DNA of 64,000 nt, from NCBI RefSeq assembly GCF_027579695.1, contig NC_083583.1, positions 3,186,542 to 3,250,541 on the forward strand, given 5' to 3'. This document shows positions 10,150 to 20,109 of the stretch, one piece after another. How positions within the stretch are numbered: position 1 is the stretch's first letter; every line of letters starts with the position of its first letter. Under the pieces are notes generated by a model, which saw only the letters and a program-made list of their open reading frames with translations, did no database searches and was not told the origin of the DNA. This DNA is from Neoarius graeffei. Taxonomy: Eukaryota; Chordata; Actinopteri; Siluriformes; Ariidae. The position numbers and the translations under genes were made by a program.

Positions 10150-10575
10150 TTACCCAGCCTGGTTTTTAATGACATAGGTATACAGATCATGTGGGCCGAA
10201 GTCAGGTAAAGACGAGGGCTTCGTGTACTTCCGTACGTCAGTGAACAATCCTGGTGGAAGCAGGTAAACGTCGTTCTCTAAGCCTGCTAACCTCAATTTT
10301 TGCAAATACCTCTCCCTCTGCTCGCCCTGTAAATGCTCTACGTCGCTGGATAGTGCAGGTGTTTTCTGCATCTTGCTCCTTTTTCTTTTATGTTTTTTCC
10401 CTGGTATTTCCCACATGCCTGACTGCAGGTCAGGAAGATCACCTGTGCTGCAGCGCTGCAAAGCCAGAAAAAGATAGCCTGGTAACGTGTACGGATCACG
10501 TACACCAGCATCATTGATTTTCTGGTGATATCGCTTCTTACTCGCGTCATCTAGGCCGGATAAAATACTCGACAA
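10150..10575 (-). CDS. N-terminal part of a transposon accessory protein
   Basis: 141 residues beginning MSSILSGLDDASKKRYHQKI. Two related blocks occur: KRYHQKINDAGVRDPYTLP and RERYLQKLRLAGLENDVYLLPP. The C-terminus (LPDFGPHDLYTYVI) resembles a motif I recall before the YqaJ-type nuclease in proteins of ISL2EU-related fish transposons. No nuclease domain follows, so this is probably a fragment left in a deleted element. Function is not established. The stop falls close to the element's end. Confidence 0.45.
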   Translation of the reverse strand: MSSILSGLDDASKKRYHQKINDAGVRDPYTLPGYLFLALQRCSTGDLPDLQSGMWEIPGKKHKRKRSKMQKTPALSSDVEHLQGEQRERYLQKLRLAGLENDVYLLPPGLFTDVRKYTKPSSLPDFGPHDLYTYVIKNQAG

Positions 10576-11451
10576 TGAGACTTCGTCATGATCAACAGTG
10601 TATCGCTACCGGTAGTCGCCATATTTGTGACCGTCAAAATGGCGCCAGCTACTTGTTGACATGGCAACGGTCACGTGGGTCGAAAACCTCTATAGGTTAT
10701 GATGCTTTGCGATGGATTATCGATGAAAATGAGGCGTTTTCGTGGCGACATGTGGCAATGTGTACTTCGTACAGGCGAGCGAAAAGTTGTGGTCACACAG
10801 CAGGTGAACACTTGGCCCTTTTCTTTTGAAGAAACATGGCATTTTTCCTATGAGATATACTCAAGGGTTTTGTACATTTCAGCATCTGGCAGGAGGATGA
10901 TCACTGAGAATGATCACTCAATAGATTTCAGCAATGTGTGACATCAGTGCCAACCAATCAGTGACCATCACAAATGCGTCGTCTAACCGCTGCCAAACAT
11001 TTTCTGAATATACATGAACCCTTCCCCCAAACAATTACGAATCTCAGCGAAGGATCACGGAATGTACCGTAAATACACTTGTCAAGTTTCAGTGAAGGTG
11101 AGGCTACACCTCACCGCTGTGTCACTGAGGCCCCCGCGAGCATCACGGGCATGGATTCCAGAAAATACATCTCAGTAGGCTCAAAGAAGGTTCCCCGAGC
11201 TTCAGAACAAATTCCCAAACCCATCTGTGAGTATTCGCTGCTTAGTTTGCCAATGAAAACATCACCACCAAATTTCACTGAAATTTATGACATTTTTGGC
11301 CACTCACGAGGCGGACACATCAAAAAACACCTTGTGAACCTTGGAGAACATTGGCCATGCATCAGACAATTGATGGAGATGCTACAATTTTTCATCGCCA
11401 AGTATTCACAAACCAGTTGTGAGCTGTAGTGTGACCAGAGCCTGACATCTG

Positions 11452-12266
11452 GAGCCTGATGCAAATGCTGTTAAAAGAGTTTATATGAAACACAGCAGAC
11501 AAATCCAAAATGTGATTCAAAATCATCATCAAGAAACAGGAACAAAGTCAGAGGATCAACAAACAGCAGCATTTATACTTAATAGCGAGGCGAGATCAAA
11601 CCCAGAGGAACAAGAACAATACACACAGCTTGGTAAAGTCAGGTTCATAACCCTGAGCATTTACTTTGCGATTTGGTTGTAGTTAGGAGTGTGTGTTTAT
11701 GTGCTAGGTGTGTAATTGTGTGTCTGATCAGAGGTCTGGTGATTGTGAGCATGAATGTGTGCATGGGTGTTGGGAAATGTAGTTCATCATGGCCATGTTT
11801 GTAGGCCACAGAGTCTCCTGGGAAGTGAAGTCCAGAATGTGTTCTGAATGGATATTAATGTTATGATGAACTTTTTTTCTTTTTTAAGTAACAATCACAG
11901 TAGAAAACGTTAATCATGTGTTAAGTCCTGAATTTCACTTATCAGGCCAGTATAAGCATGCACATACTTTCCCTCAGATATGACTTTTAATTACTTCTAT
12001 TTCAATTTTAATTACAGTTTTATTCCTATTTTATACGTATTACTTTTACTTTTTATAGCGTGATACTGTTAAACTCCTGTAGGGCTCCAGTGCTGAGAGA
12101 CTTGTTTCTGTTTCTTCTCTTGTCCTACACATTTCATTGTAACGTTGACTCTGTGTTAACGTACATACGACAAATAAAACGGAATGGAACTGAAATAAAT
12201 CAGTTCTCAGTGTGACTCTCGTAACGTACCTCAATTCTCACTTTTAGAGTAAAGCTTTAAAGGTGT
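11452..12266. other. Unclassified intergenic sequence
   Basis: Weak ORFs without recognisable domains. A CGACAAATAAAACGGAATGG run near 12169-12188 resembles retroposon tails. I see no gene. Confidence 0.35.
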
Positions 12267-13073
12267 CCTTAAAGCTGTGCTGCCTTTCAGATTTTTCAAG
12301 TGTAGGTCATAAAAAGAATTTTCCCAACACACAGTTATTTTTGTTTAGTGACCTAAAGCTACTGAATTCAAATCACAGACTTCCAATTTTATTAGTTTTT
12401 TAAAAATAGAACAATTAATGAATGTAGAATCACACGACCCTAAATTCTCCACTATTTTTTCCTGCTTCACCATGACCCAATTCAAGATACTACGTCATGC
12501 ATCACGTGGTGGGCTTTCCCCGTTCACGCAAGGCATTGTGGGATGCAAATTTGAAACAGGAGAGAAAAATGGAGGACATGAGTGTGCGAATGAAACGTGA
12601 AAGACCGACTACAGTAACGGAAAGCGAGAAGAAAAGACATTATGTTATATACGAACGAAAGGAAACGCAGGACCAAACTAATAAATATGGGCGCTCAGCG
12701 AGCACCTCGGTGTGATCAGCTGTTCGTTTAGCGACAGAATGATGGAACTGTCAGTGCACGCTCAAAGGGAAACCTGTAGATGGCAGTAATGCAACACTGT
12801 GGATGCCAGCTGCCGTAAAACCCAAAAGAAGAAGAAGGTAAACCTGCGCATGCGCACACGGACTTCCTCTGTCTGCTTGACTGCGCCAAGAGAGCGATTT
12901 CATGCACATTATTTGCTTTAATCCCCTCAAATTAAATAACTTCCCAGCCACAGAATGGCCTGATATTTTGGGAGATATTACAGAAATAAACATATCACAA
13001 TCACCACATTTCAGAGGGAACTATATTTCACCGATTTTATGAAATCGAAAGGCCGTCTCGCTTTAAGGTCCAA
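12267..13073. mobile_element. MITE with CCTTAAAGC ends
   Basis: The left end CCTTAAAGCTGTGCTGCCTTTC and the reverse complement of the right end, CCTTAAAGCGAGACGGCCTTTC, form an imperfect inverted repeat. No coding capacity is evident. Superfamily not determined; the target duplication is unclear. Confidence 0.55.
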
Positions 13074-13214
13074 TTATGTGCCATGAATTATTTTTAAAAA
13101 GAAAAAAATATACACTAAAGGAACAAATGATGTCCCATTGATGGAACTGTAACACCACCATGATGAGGAAAAGTGCACTTTCATTTCAGCGTGTGAACAA
13201 TTTATTTAAATAAT

Positions 13215-13219
13215 GAGAC
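13215..13219. other. Target-site duplication GAGAC (left)
   Basis: GAGAC here and at 18520-18524 flank the chromovirus exactly. A 5-bp duplication is standard for Ty3/gypsy integrases. Confidence 0.92.
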
Positions 13220-13697
13220 TGTTAGGGTTTTGCTGGGATTCGAACCTGGTTCGTTGGTGTGATAATCCAGCAAACCCCCACTAGGCCACCAGGGGGATGA
13301 CTCAAATGCAGAGGCGTGAGGCGGAAGTAGAAAAAGAATCAAAAGGTTTATTTAAACTATATACACTATATACAGGGCAAAACAAAAGACAAAAAAAAAC
13401 CAAAGAGTATAATCCAAAAGAAAAGCAAAGTGCAAAAATACAAAAGCTAAGAAGATCAAAAAACACAGTACAAAGGAAACTGGAGATAAACATAACAGCA
13501 CAAAGACTCCGTGACAAGAGGACTGAACTCAGGGGTATAAATAGACAAACTAATTAAGGACACAGGTGAAGATAATTAGGCAATTAACACAAACTCAAAA
13601 CACAGGAACAGTGGCGGCCTCTAGAGGCCAAAATGAACACGACATGAAAAGGAAATAACAGCGGCCTCTAGAGGCCAAAACAGTCCTAGTCCTAACA
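13220..13697 (-). repeat. 3' LTR of the chromovirus
   Basis: 478 bp, TGTTAGGG...CCTAACA, matching 18042-18519. It contains two copies of the palindrome GGCCTCTAGAGGCC (13616-13629 and 13663-13676) in U3 and a tRNA-like A/B box pair in the final U5 part. Confidence 0.93.
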
Positions 13698-13712
13698 GGA
13701 CCCCCCCCTCTA
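13698..13712 (-). promoter_or_regulatory. Polypurine tract of the chromovirus
   Basis: On the minus strand AGAGGGGGGGGTCC-like purine run directly before the LTR, overlapping the pol stop codon at 13710-13712. It primes plus-strand DNA synthesis in this family. Confidence 0.85.
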
Positions 13713-16700
13713 GGAGCGTCTCCTGACGTTCCCAGGGCGATCCGGATGGGCCGAATGGAAGTCCCGACATAGTTCTTTATCAAGGACATCCCGAGCAGGA
13801 ACCCAGCAGCACTCCTCAGGACCATAGCCCTCCCAGTCCACCAGATATTGCAACCCGCCGCGGACCCGGCGGGAGTCAAGCAGGCGATTCACAGTGAACA
13901 CAGTCTGCCCCTGGAAGATGCGGGGGGGTGGGGGGTTCCTAGGGGCAGGGGCATACGTAGACGTCAGTACGGGCCGTAACAGGGAAACATGGAAAGTGGG
14001 GTTGATCCTCAGAGTCCGGGGCAACTGGAGCCGGTAGGAGACAGGGTTCACCCTGCGCACCACCTTGAAGGGGCCAATGTAGCGAGGAGCAAGCTTGCGG
14101 TTCTCCACCCGCAGTGGAAGGTCCTTAGTGGACAGCCAAACACGCTGCCCAGGGCGGAAAGCGTGTGCAGGTCTTCTATGGCGGTTGGCCTGAGTCTGGT
14201 TGGTTCTGGAGGTCTGTATGAGGGTCTTCCTGACCTTGCTCCAGGTCTTGCGACACCGTCTCACATATTGGTTGACCGAGGGCACCCCCGCGTCCTCCTC
14301 CTGGTCCGGGAACAGAGGTGGCTGGAACCCGAATTGGCACTGGAATGGCGACAGCTTGGTGGCCGATGACTGCAGGGTGTTGTGGGCGTACTCCGCCCAT
14401 GGCAGCCAGGTGCTCCACGATGTCGGGTTATCCATAGCCAGGCCTCGCAGGGTGGTTTCCAGGTCCTGGTTGAGCCTCTCCGTCTGACCATTGGACTGTG
14501 GGTGAAATCCAGAGGAGAGGCTGGCAGTGGCTCCGATGACCTTGCAGAACCCGTGCCACACTCGGGAGGAGAACTGGGGCCCTCGGTCTGAGACGATGTC
14601 CTGTGGAAGACCAAAGACTCGGAAGACATGATTAAACAAAAGTTTCGCAGTTTCAAGAGCAGAGGGGAGTTTGCACAGTGGTATGAAGCGGCAGGCCTTG
14701 GAGAATCTGTCAACTAAGACCAAAATGACCGTGTTACCTTGTGACTCAGGGAGACCCGTGATAAAGTCGACTGCCACGTGGGACCAGGGACGCCGGGGAA
14801 TGGTCAGAGGATGCAGGAGACCCTGGGGACGCTGTCGTGGGTTCTTGGTTCTGGTGCAAACCTCACAGGACAGGACAAATGACCTTACTTCCTTCTCCAT
14901 GTTAGGCCACCAGAAGCGTCTTTTCAGGAAGTCCAGGGTCCTCCGAGCTCCCGGGTGGGCGGTGAGAGGGGAAGAGTGACCCCACTGGAGAACCTTGGCC
15001 CGGGCTTGATGTGGGACGTACAAGAGGCCTGGTGGCCCCGTCCCAGGACCGGGGTCCTGGCGTTGGGCTCGTCGGACAGCCTCCTCAATACCCCAGCGGA
15101 CAGGGGCCACAATCCGGGACACAGGGATAATAGGCCCGACTTCATTCTCCCTGTTAGTGGCAGAGAACAGTCTGGACAGTGCGTCAGGTTTGGTGTTCTT
15201 GGAGCCGGGGCGGTATGAGAGGGTGAAGTCAAACCGACTGAAAAACAGGGGCCACCTAGCCTGTCGAGGGTTCAGTCTCTTGGCTTGCTGGAGGTACTCC
15301 AGGTTCTTGTGGTCAGTCCAAACCAGGAATGGATGTTGTGCTCCCTCCAGCCAGTGCCTCCACTCCTCAAGGGCCAGTTTGACCGCTAGCAGTTCTCGAT
15401 CCCCCACATCGTACCGGGACTCAGCAGGACTCAGGCGGTGGGAGAAGTAAGCGCAGGGGTGCAGCTTTCCTTCCGAACGTTGAGAGAGCACCGCGCCGAC
15501 ACCACTGTCCGAGGCGTCCACCTCCACGATGAATGGTTGGGAGGTGTCCGGGAGAACCAGAATGGGTGCCGTGCAGAAGCGGTCCTTGAGGTCTTTGAAC
15601 GCCTTTTCTGCCTGAGGAGACCAGCCATAAGATCCACCTGTCCCTTTGGTGAGGTCTGACATGGGTGCTGCCACAGAACTGAAGTTCCTGATGAACTTGC
15701 GGTAGAAGTTAGCGAATCCTAAGAACCGCTGAACCTCCTTAACGGACTTGGGAGTAGGCCAATCCCGGACGGCCAGGGTCTTGGCAGGGTCCATTTGGAG
15801 TTGGCCTGTCCGTACAATAAATCCCAGAAAGGAGACCTCGGGAACATGAAATTCGCATTTCTGGGCCTTGGCGAACAGATTGTTCTGTAGCAGCCTCTGG
15901 AGAACCTGGCGGACATGGTGGCGGTGCTCCTGCACGGTCTTGGAAAAGATAAGGATGTCGTCGAGGTAGACAAAAACGTATAGGTTAATCATGTCCCTTA
16001 AGATGTCGTTGATTAGGGCCTGAAAAACAGCTGGTGCGTTGGTGAGTCCAAAGGGCATCACCTGGTATTCGTAGTGCCCAGACGGGGTGTTAAAGGCAGT
16101 CTTCCACTCGTCTCCCTGTCGGATACGGATGAGGTGGTATGCGTTCCGTAGGTCCAACTTGGTGAAGACGGTGGCGCCTTGGAGCAGGTTGAAAGCTGTG
16201 GACATCAGCGGAAGGGGATATCGGTTGCGCACAGTGATCTTATTCAGGCCCCTGTAATCAATACATGGTCGGAGCCCCCCATCCTTCTTGCCGACAAAGA
16301 AGAAGCCGGCTCCAGCAGGTGAAGTGGAGGGTCGAATAAACCCAGAGACCAGGGCATCTTTGAGGTATTCCTCCATGGCCTTGCGTTCTGGCTGAGAGAG
16401 TGAAAACAGTCTGCCACGAGGAGGGGTAGTCCCAGGGAGCAAGTCGATGGCACAGTCGTAGGCCCGGTGCGGAGGAAGAACGGCGGCCCTGCTCTTGCTG
16501 AATACCTCCTTGAGATCCCAGTACTCTGTGGGAACTTGAGATAACTCGGTGAGATCAGGGGGCTCGGCAGGAGACACAGGAGAGCTAGAGAGCAGACAAG
16601 AGGCATGGCATGCAGGGCCCCATTCCACAACCTGGCTTGTTACCCAGTCTATGCGAGGGTTGTGGCGAGTAAGCCAAGGAAGGCCTAGAATAACTGGGAA

Positions 16701-17105
16701 CTCAGGTGAATGAATCAGGTGCAGGGATATTTCTTCCTTGTGACCTTGAGACTGGAGGAAAACTGGAGAAGTAACTTGGGTGACTCTTCCATCACCTAAC
16801 GCTTGGCCATCGAGGGCAGACACAGACAGTGGGACTTCAAGAGGTGCAGTCGGAATATTGATGCTTTGGGCGAAGTGAATATCCATAAAGTTCCCAGCCG
16901 CCCCTGAGTCTATCAAAGCTTGACAAGAGTGGACAGACTCACCCCAGGAGATGGAGACCGGGATGTAGATTCCTTGGCCAGGGAGTCCGGGAGAGAGGGT
17001 AGGCCCCGTCACAACCCTCCCTCGGCTGGACGGGGCGGTCCTTTTCCCAAGAGTTCGGGACATGATGCTCGGAAGTGACCAGGCTTGCCACAGTAGATGC
17101 AGCAC
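13710..17105 (-). CDS. Chromovirus Pol: protease, RT, RNase H, integrase, chromodomain
   Basis: An uninterrupted 1,131-codon frame; only the part after the frameshift near 17042 is expected to be translated. Protease active site DSG at 66-68. Reverse transcriptase with the YLDD box at 380-383. RNase H from about 525, with Asp in VDASDSG and TDHKNLEYL. Integrase has a His/Cys zinc segment (about 710-750) and a catalytic triad D780, D840, E876, giving the D,D35E spacing. A GPF module is at 1011-1013, and a chromodomain at about 1068-1118 ([17 protein letters not shown]). Everything needed for copying is present and no break is seen. The chromodomain in this clade guides integration to chromatin marks. 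Confidence 0.93.
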   Translation of the reverse strand: MLHLLWQAWSLPSIMSRTLGKRTAPSSRGRVVTGPTLSPGLPGQGIYIPVSISWGESVHSCQALIDSGAAGNFMDIHFAQSINIPTAPLEVPLSVSALDGQALGDGRVTQVTSPVFLQSQGHKEEISLHLIHSPEFPVILGLPWLTRHNPRIDWVTSQVVEWGPACHASCLLSSSPVSPAEPPDLTELSQVPTEYWDLKEVFSKSRAAVLPPHRAYDCAIDLLPGTTPPRGRLFSLSQPERKAMEEYLKDALVSGFIRPSTSPAGAGFFFVGKKDGGLRPCIDYRGLNKITVRNRYPLPLMSTAFNLLQGATVFTKLDLRNAYHLIRIRQGDEWKTAFNTPSGHYEYQVMPFGLTNAPAVFQALINDILRDMINLYVFVYLDDILIFSKTVQEHRHHVRQVLQRLLQNNLFAKAQKCEFHVPEVSFLGFIVRTGQLQMDPAKTLAVRDWPTPKSVKEVQRFLGFANFYRKFIRNFSSVAAPMSDLTKGTGGSYGWSPQAEKAFKDLKDRFCTAPILVLPDTSQPFIVEVDASDSGVGAVLSQRSEGKLHPCAYFSHRLSPAESRYDVGDRELLAVKLALEEWRHWLEGAQHPFLVWTDHKNLEYLQQAKRLNPRQARWPLFFSRFDFTLSYRPGSKNTKPDALSRLFSATNRENEVGPIIPVSRIVAPVRWGIEEAVRRAQRQDPGPGTGPPGLLYVPHQARAKVLQWGHSSPLTAHPGARRTLDFLKRRFWWPNMEKEVRSFVLSCEVCTRTKNPRQRPQGLLHPLTIPRRPWSHVAVDFITGLPESQGNTVILVLVDRFSKACRFIPLCKLPSALETAKLLFNHVFRVFGLPQDIVSDRGPQFSSRVWHGFCKVIGATASLSSGFHPQSNGQTERLNQDLETTLRGLAMDNPTSWSTWLPWAEYAHNTLQSSATKLSPFQCQFGFQPPLFPDQEEDAGVPSVNQYVRRCRKTWSKVRKTLIQTSRTNQTQANRHRRPAHAFRPGQRVWLSTKDLPLRVENRKLAPRYIGPFKVVRRVNPVSYRLQLPRTLRINPTFHVSLLRPVLTSTYAPAPRNPPPPRIFQGQTVFTVNRLLDSRRVRGGLQYLVDWEGYGPEECCWVPARDVLDKELCRDFHSAHPDRPGNVRRRS

Positions 17106-18028
17106 TTGTCCCTCCTTCTGCGCTCCCTCTCAGATGCGGAGAGGCGAGTACGACCCACTTGCATGGGTTCTGGACAGTCACTGAAGGAGGTAGACGGTCT
17201 CCAGGTAGAGGTAGGGAGGCTGGGGGGGCTCAAGGCTTGGTGGCGTTCTCTCATCCTGTTGTCCAGACGAATAGCATGTGAGATGAGGGTTTCGAGGTCA
17301 CTTGGGCATCCAATAGAGGCCAGACCGTCCTTGATGGGGTCAGACAGACCATGGTGGAAGGCTGACACCAGGGCAGTCTCGTTCCATCCACTTACTGCTG
17401 CGAGTGTTCGGAACGAGATGGCGTAATCTGCGACGCTTCCTCCTTGCCGGATGGACATGAGCTTTCGGGCTGCGTCGGTACTGATGTCTGCCTGATCGAA
17501 GACCCGAAGCATCTCTTCAGAAAACAGCTGGAAATCAAAGCACTCAGGTCCCTGTCTTTGCCAGATAGCAGTAGCCCAGGCTCGCGCCTTACCAGCTAAT
17601 AAGGTGATCACAAAGGCAATCTTGCGGCGATCCGTAGTGTAGGTGGTAGGCTGAAGCTCAAAGGTGAGTTGACACTGGGTAAGGAACTCTCGGCACTCAC
17701 TGTGCTTGCCGTCATACCTCTGTGGTGCAGGAAGGCTGGGTTCGCGAGGTGAAGAAGGCAGCATTGCAGGAGGCACTGGAGCAGGAGTGGGAGCTGGATC
17801 AGGAGCAGGAACTGGATCAGGAGCAGGAGATGCAGGCAGAGATGTCAGCTGTGCCAGGGTTTTCCCAATTTGCTGAAGCAGCTCCTCGTGGCGAGCGAGG
17901 GCCTCACGTTGGCTGGTGAGCGTACGTCCATGAGCGTCCATGGTCGCTCCGAAGCGTGTCAAAGCTGCCATAATTCCCTGAAGGTTGGCCGGGTAGACAG
18001 TTGAAGCAGCCTCTGCTGAGTCGGTCAT
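17009..18028 (-). CDS. Chromovirus Gag
   Basis: 339 codons starting ATG at 18028, one base after the primer site, so the leader is almost nil. An N-terminal coiled-coil-like stretch (about 30-70) is followed by a Pro/Ala-rich linker, then a capsid-like region ([18 protein letters not shown] to about 250). A CX2CX4HX4C knuckle ([15 protein letters not shown]) is near the end. The last 96 bases overlap pol, which lies in the -1 frame. Gag packages the element RNA. Confidence 0.92.
   Translation of the reverse strand: MTDSAEAASTVYPANLQGIMAALTRFGATMDAHGRTLTSQREALARHEELLQQIGKTLAQLTSLPASPAPDPVPAPDPAPTPAPVPPAMLPSSPREPSLPAPQRYDGKHSECREFLTQCQLTFELQPTTYTTDRRKIAFVITLLAGKARAWATAIWQRQGPECFDFQLFSEEMLRVFDQADISTDAARKLMSIRQGGSVADYAISFRTLAAVSGWNETALVSAFHHGLSDPIKDGLASIGCPSDLETLISHAIRLDNRMRERHQALSPPSLPTSTWRPSTSFSDCPEPMQVGRTRLSASERERRRRDKCCIYCGKPGHFRASCPELLGKGPPRPAEGGL
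17042..17048 (-). promoter_or_regulatory. Programmed -1 frameshift slippery site GGGAAAA
   Basis: In the Gag frame the minus strand reads TTG GGA AAA, which gives the heptamer G GGA AAA of the X XXY YYZ type. A slip back by one base leads into the open pol frame, which begins its homology right there. Mammalian PEG10, a relative, uses GGGAAAC. A downstream stimulatory fold is not tested. Confidence 0.85.
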
Positions 18029-18029
18029 G

Positions 18030-18040
18030 ACGGAGTCTTT
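18030..18040 (-). promoter_or_regulatory. Self-priming primer-binding site
   Basis: Just inside the LTR the minus strand reads AAAGACTCCGT. No tRNA-type TGG start is present. The exact complement, ACGGAGTCTTT, occurs in the LTR at 18324-18334 (and 13502-13512), about 25 bases after a TATA-like box, where the transcript should begin. The RNA 5' end could therefore fold onto this site, as in Tf1 and sushi-ichi. Confidence 0.8.
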
Positions 18041-18041
18041 C

Positions 18042-18519
18042 TGTTAGGGTTTTGCTGGGATTCGAACCTGGTTCGTTGGTGTGATAATCCAGCAAACCCC
18101 CACTAGGCCACCAGGGGGATGACTCAAATGCAGAGGCGTGAGGCGGAAGTAGAAAAAGAATCAAAAGGTTTATTTAAACTATATACACTATATACAGGGC
18201 AAAACAAAAGACAAAAAAAAACCAAAGAGTATAATCCAAAAGAAAAGCAAAGTGCAAAAATACAAAAGCTAAGAAGATCAAAAAACACAGTACAAAGGAA
18301 ACTGGAGATAAACATAACAGCACAAAGACTCCGTGACAAGAGGACTGAACTCAGGGGTATAAATAGACAAACTAATTAAGGACACAGGTGAAGATAATTA
18401 GGCAATTAACACAAACTCAAAACACAGGAACAGTGGCGGCCTCTAGAGGCCAAAATGAACACGACATGAAAAGGAAATAACAGCGGCCTCTAGAGGCCAA
18501 AACAGTCCTAGTCCTAACA
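18042..18519 (-). repeat. 5' LTR of the chromovirus
   Basis: Same 478 bp as 13220-13697. U3 is 18519 to about 18335 and contains GGCCTCTAGAGGCC at 18438-18451 and 18485-18498. R/U5 runs on to 18042. Confidence 0.93.
18324..18365 (-). promoter_or_regulatory. LTR core promoter: TATA-like box and predicted start
   Basis: The minus strand shows TATTTATA (18365-18358) followed 24-31 bases later by ACGGAGTCTTT at 18334-18324. The latter is the complement of the primer site, which independently marks the RNA 5' end. Confidence 0.7.
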
Positions 18520-18524
18520 GAGAC
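18520..18524. other. Target-site duplication GAGAC (right)
   Basis: Pairs with 13215-13219. Confidence 0.92.
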
Positions 18525-18937
18525 AAATGTTTATAATATTTTGTTCTAGTTTGACTTCTCGGTTAATTTGTTTGCATTTCTCCACAAAAATTATGGCAAT
18601 GCAGGATTAGAAAAGGAATCAAAATAAAGTAGTGCTAGTTTATTGCCTGGTTATTTAAAAATATATTATCTTCCATCCGTTGGTTGTGTGACACGGTGTG
18701 CTGTCGCTGTTTTGTGGTGTCAGGATCGCGTCTCACTTCAGTTGTTGTTTCTGCCTTGTGTCTCACTTCTTCCCAGTGATTTCTTTCCTACAAGTCCTAC
18801 AGAAATCCACAATTTTCTGTAAAATGTTCACTGCACAATTTGCTGCTTTTTCCAGGTGTAAAGTTTTCTCGCTTTACTTGATGAAGCCACTCGGTCAAAC
18901 GTCTCTGATCCAGGACGGAATGAGGAAGACGTGCAAA
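18525..18937. other. Unclassified sequence between the chromovirus and a LINE tail
   Basis: AT-rich, with no recognised exon or repeat. Confidence 0.35.
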
Positions 18938-18994
18938 ATTAGATTAGATTAGATTAGATTAGATTAGATTAGATTAGATTAGATTAGATTAGAT
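18938..18994. repeat. (AGATT)n microsatellite, LINE tail
   Basis: About eleven tandem AGATT units directly before TTTATTGATCCCACAACAGG, a motif typical of the 3' UTR of CR1/L2-type fish LINEs. Confidence 0.85.
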
Positions 18995-19193
18995 TCATTT
19001 TATTGATCCCACAACAGGGAAATTCACGTGTTACAGTAGCAAGAAAATGTCATACAGATAACAAATAAAACTGAAATAAAAATTAGACAAACGAAAGATA
19101 AATACAGAGGGCTATTTGCATTATCTACCGTGAAAAAGTATAGAAATATTGCCTTATTGAGAGGCTCAGAAAATAATTGCACGTTTCAGGTAG

Positions 19194-19297
<104 letters not shown>

Positions 19298-19561
19298 ATG
19301 TAAAAAATAATTTAAGACCTATATTATTGCACATAATAATTGCATTGATGAGATAGAGGTAGTAGTGGTGAAGTAGTGCAAATAAAACCGACAAACAGGT
19401 TATTGGTGCTACGTTACAAGTTGCGGGTGTTATGGACCCTTTTCACGTGACGTCACGACAAACGCAGCCGCCATTTTGGACGTGTACTACCAGTAGTTTA
19501 CCACAGCCAACATTGAGGAACGGCAGCAAAGAAAGTGTTTATTTTCAGCAAGACTTCCATC

Positions 19562-19768
19562 ATGCCACTATATTGTTGTGCACCTGGATGTAGTAACCAT
19601 CAACAAACAAGGCAAGGGTTATCATTTTATCGGATCCCGGTAGATGCTGACCGACAGAGAAGATGGATAGCGGCATACCAACGCTTGTGTAGTGACCACT
19701 TTGTTGGAGGTAAGACGAATAAAATTAGCCAGAAAAGGCATTACATTGCTGTTAACATTCCATTCTAG
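19562..19768 (+). pseudogene. THAP zinc-finger N-terminus of a transposon protein
   Basis: Begins MPLYCCAPGCSNH with the paired Cys of a C2CH THAP finger, continues GLSFYRIPVDADRQRRWIAAYQ and ends RLCSDHF, the final Cys and His. About ten residues usually present between the Trp and RLCSDHF are missing, so the finger is deleted. A GGTAAG donor-like site follows at about 19708. The rest of the gene is absent. Confidence 0.78.
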
Positions 19769-19965
19769 TTTACTGTAAGTATGATCTGGCAGCTATTTAC
19801 ACCAGATCCAGTGTAAATAGCTGCCGGAGCCAACGTCCGAGGTTCCAGAGCACGCTAGCTCGCGGCTGGCCGGAGCATGCTCCGGCAAGCTCGGACGTTG
19901 GCTCCGGCAGCTATTTACACTGGATCCGGTGTAAATAGCTGCCAGATCATAATTACAGTAAACTA
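19766..19965. repeat. Palindrome, arms of 76 bp
   Basis: 19766-19841 pairs with 19890-19965 around a 48-base loop, with CAGCTATTTACAC and CCGGAGCCAACGTCCGAG in the arms. The loop itself contains GGAGCATGCTCC, a further small palindrome. Confidence 0.85.
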
Positions 19966-20109
19966 GTAAATACAGTTTTCTGCATCTCGCTCCTTTTTCC
20001 TTTATGTTTGTCGCCTTCCTCGCATTCAAACCGATTCGAGCCGAAGTCCACTACATGTCCAAAATGGCGGTCGCGTTTACGAAGGTCACGTGACTGAAAA
20101 GGGTCTATA

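Larger units (their letters stand above)
9516..10694. mobile_element. TA-flanked DNA transposon (ISL2EU-like), non-autonomous
   Basis: Inverted ends TATAGAGGTTTTC at both sides, each followed by a CACGTGAC- or CGTGACGTCAC-type block, and TA at the insertion point. It inserted into the end of the small element at 6737-11451. It contains a 119-bp-arm hairpin and one ORF on the minus strand. The element at 19431-20109 shares the end pattern, internal TACTGTATTTACTAGT motifs and part of the ORF, so both belong to one family. Assignment to ISL2EU rests on the accessory protein and TA target, and is moderate. Confidence 0.65.
6737..11451. mobile_element. Small inverted-repeat element, split by two later insertions
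   Basis: The left end reads ATGTCAGG...CAGGTCACACTATAG once the Harbinger at 6757-9505 is removed. The right end (11427-11451) is the near reverse complement: TAGTGTGACCAGAGCCTGACAT. What remains of the element is about 6737-6756, 9509-9516 and 10695-11451, roughly 0.8 kb. The right part has weak ORFs only. The ends are inferred from inverted similarity, so the exact boundaries are uncertain. Confidence 0.55.
13220..18519 (-). mobile_element. Sushi-ichi-type chromovirus (Ty3/gypsy), apparently intact
   Basis: Minus-strand element of 5.3 kb with two 478-bp LTRs, GAGAC duplications, gag, a -1 frameshift into pol, a chromodomain after integrase and a polypurine tract. The LTRs encode the same spurious ORFs residue for residue, and I found no difference by eye. 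All expected domains are open. Together these features indicate a very recent insertion that may still be mobile. Domain order and Gag resemble the sushi-ichi/Hsmar-unrelated 'Mart' ancestry of mammalian PEG10-type genes, but that link is family knowledge, not seen here. Confidence 0.93.
19431..20109. mobile_element. TA-flanked THAP-bearing element (ISL2EU-like), deleted
   Basis: Ends TATGGACCCTTTTC and, inverted, TATAGACCCTTTTC, followed by CACGTGAC blocks. The LINE reads GGGTGTTA before and TACAGTCTG after, so TA is the duplicated target. It shares CTGCATCTCGCTCCTTTTTCC and CTAGTAAATACAGT with the element at 9516-10694. A THAP start is at the left; the remainder is mostly a hairpin. Confidence 0.7.

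Noticed and set aside
10699..11429. Possible host gene at 10.7-11.4 kb
   Set aside because: Short ORFs without motifs, lying between an inserted transposon and the matching right inverted end at 11427-11451.
13989..14369. Plus-strand ORFs across the chromovirus pol
   Set aside because: Antisense shadows of the 1,131-codon pol frame.
18058..18110. Functional tRNA gene in the LTR
   Set aside because: A and B boxes are present but I could not fit a full cloverleaf acceptor stem, and the same sequence is in both LTRs.
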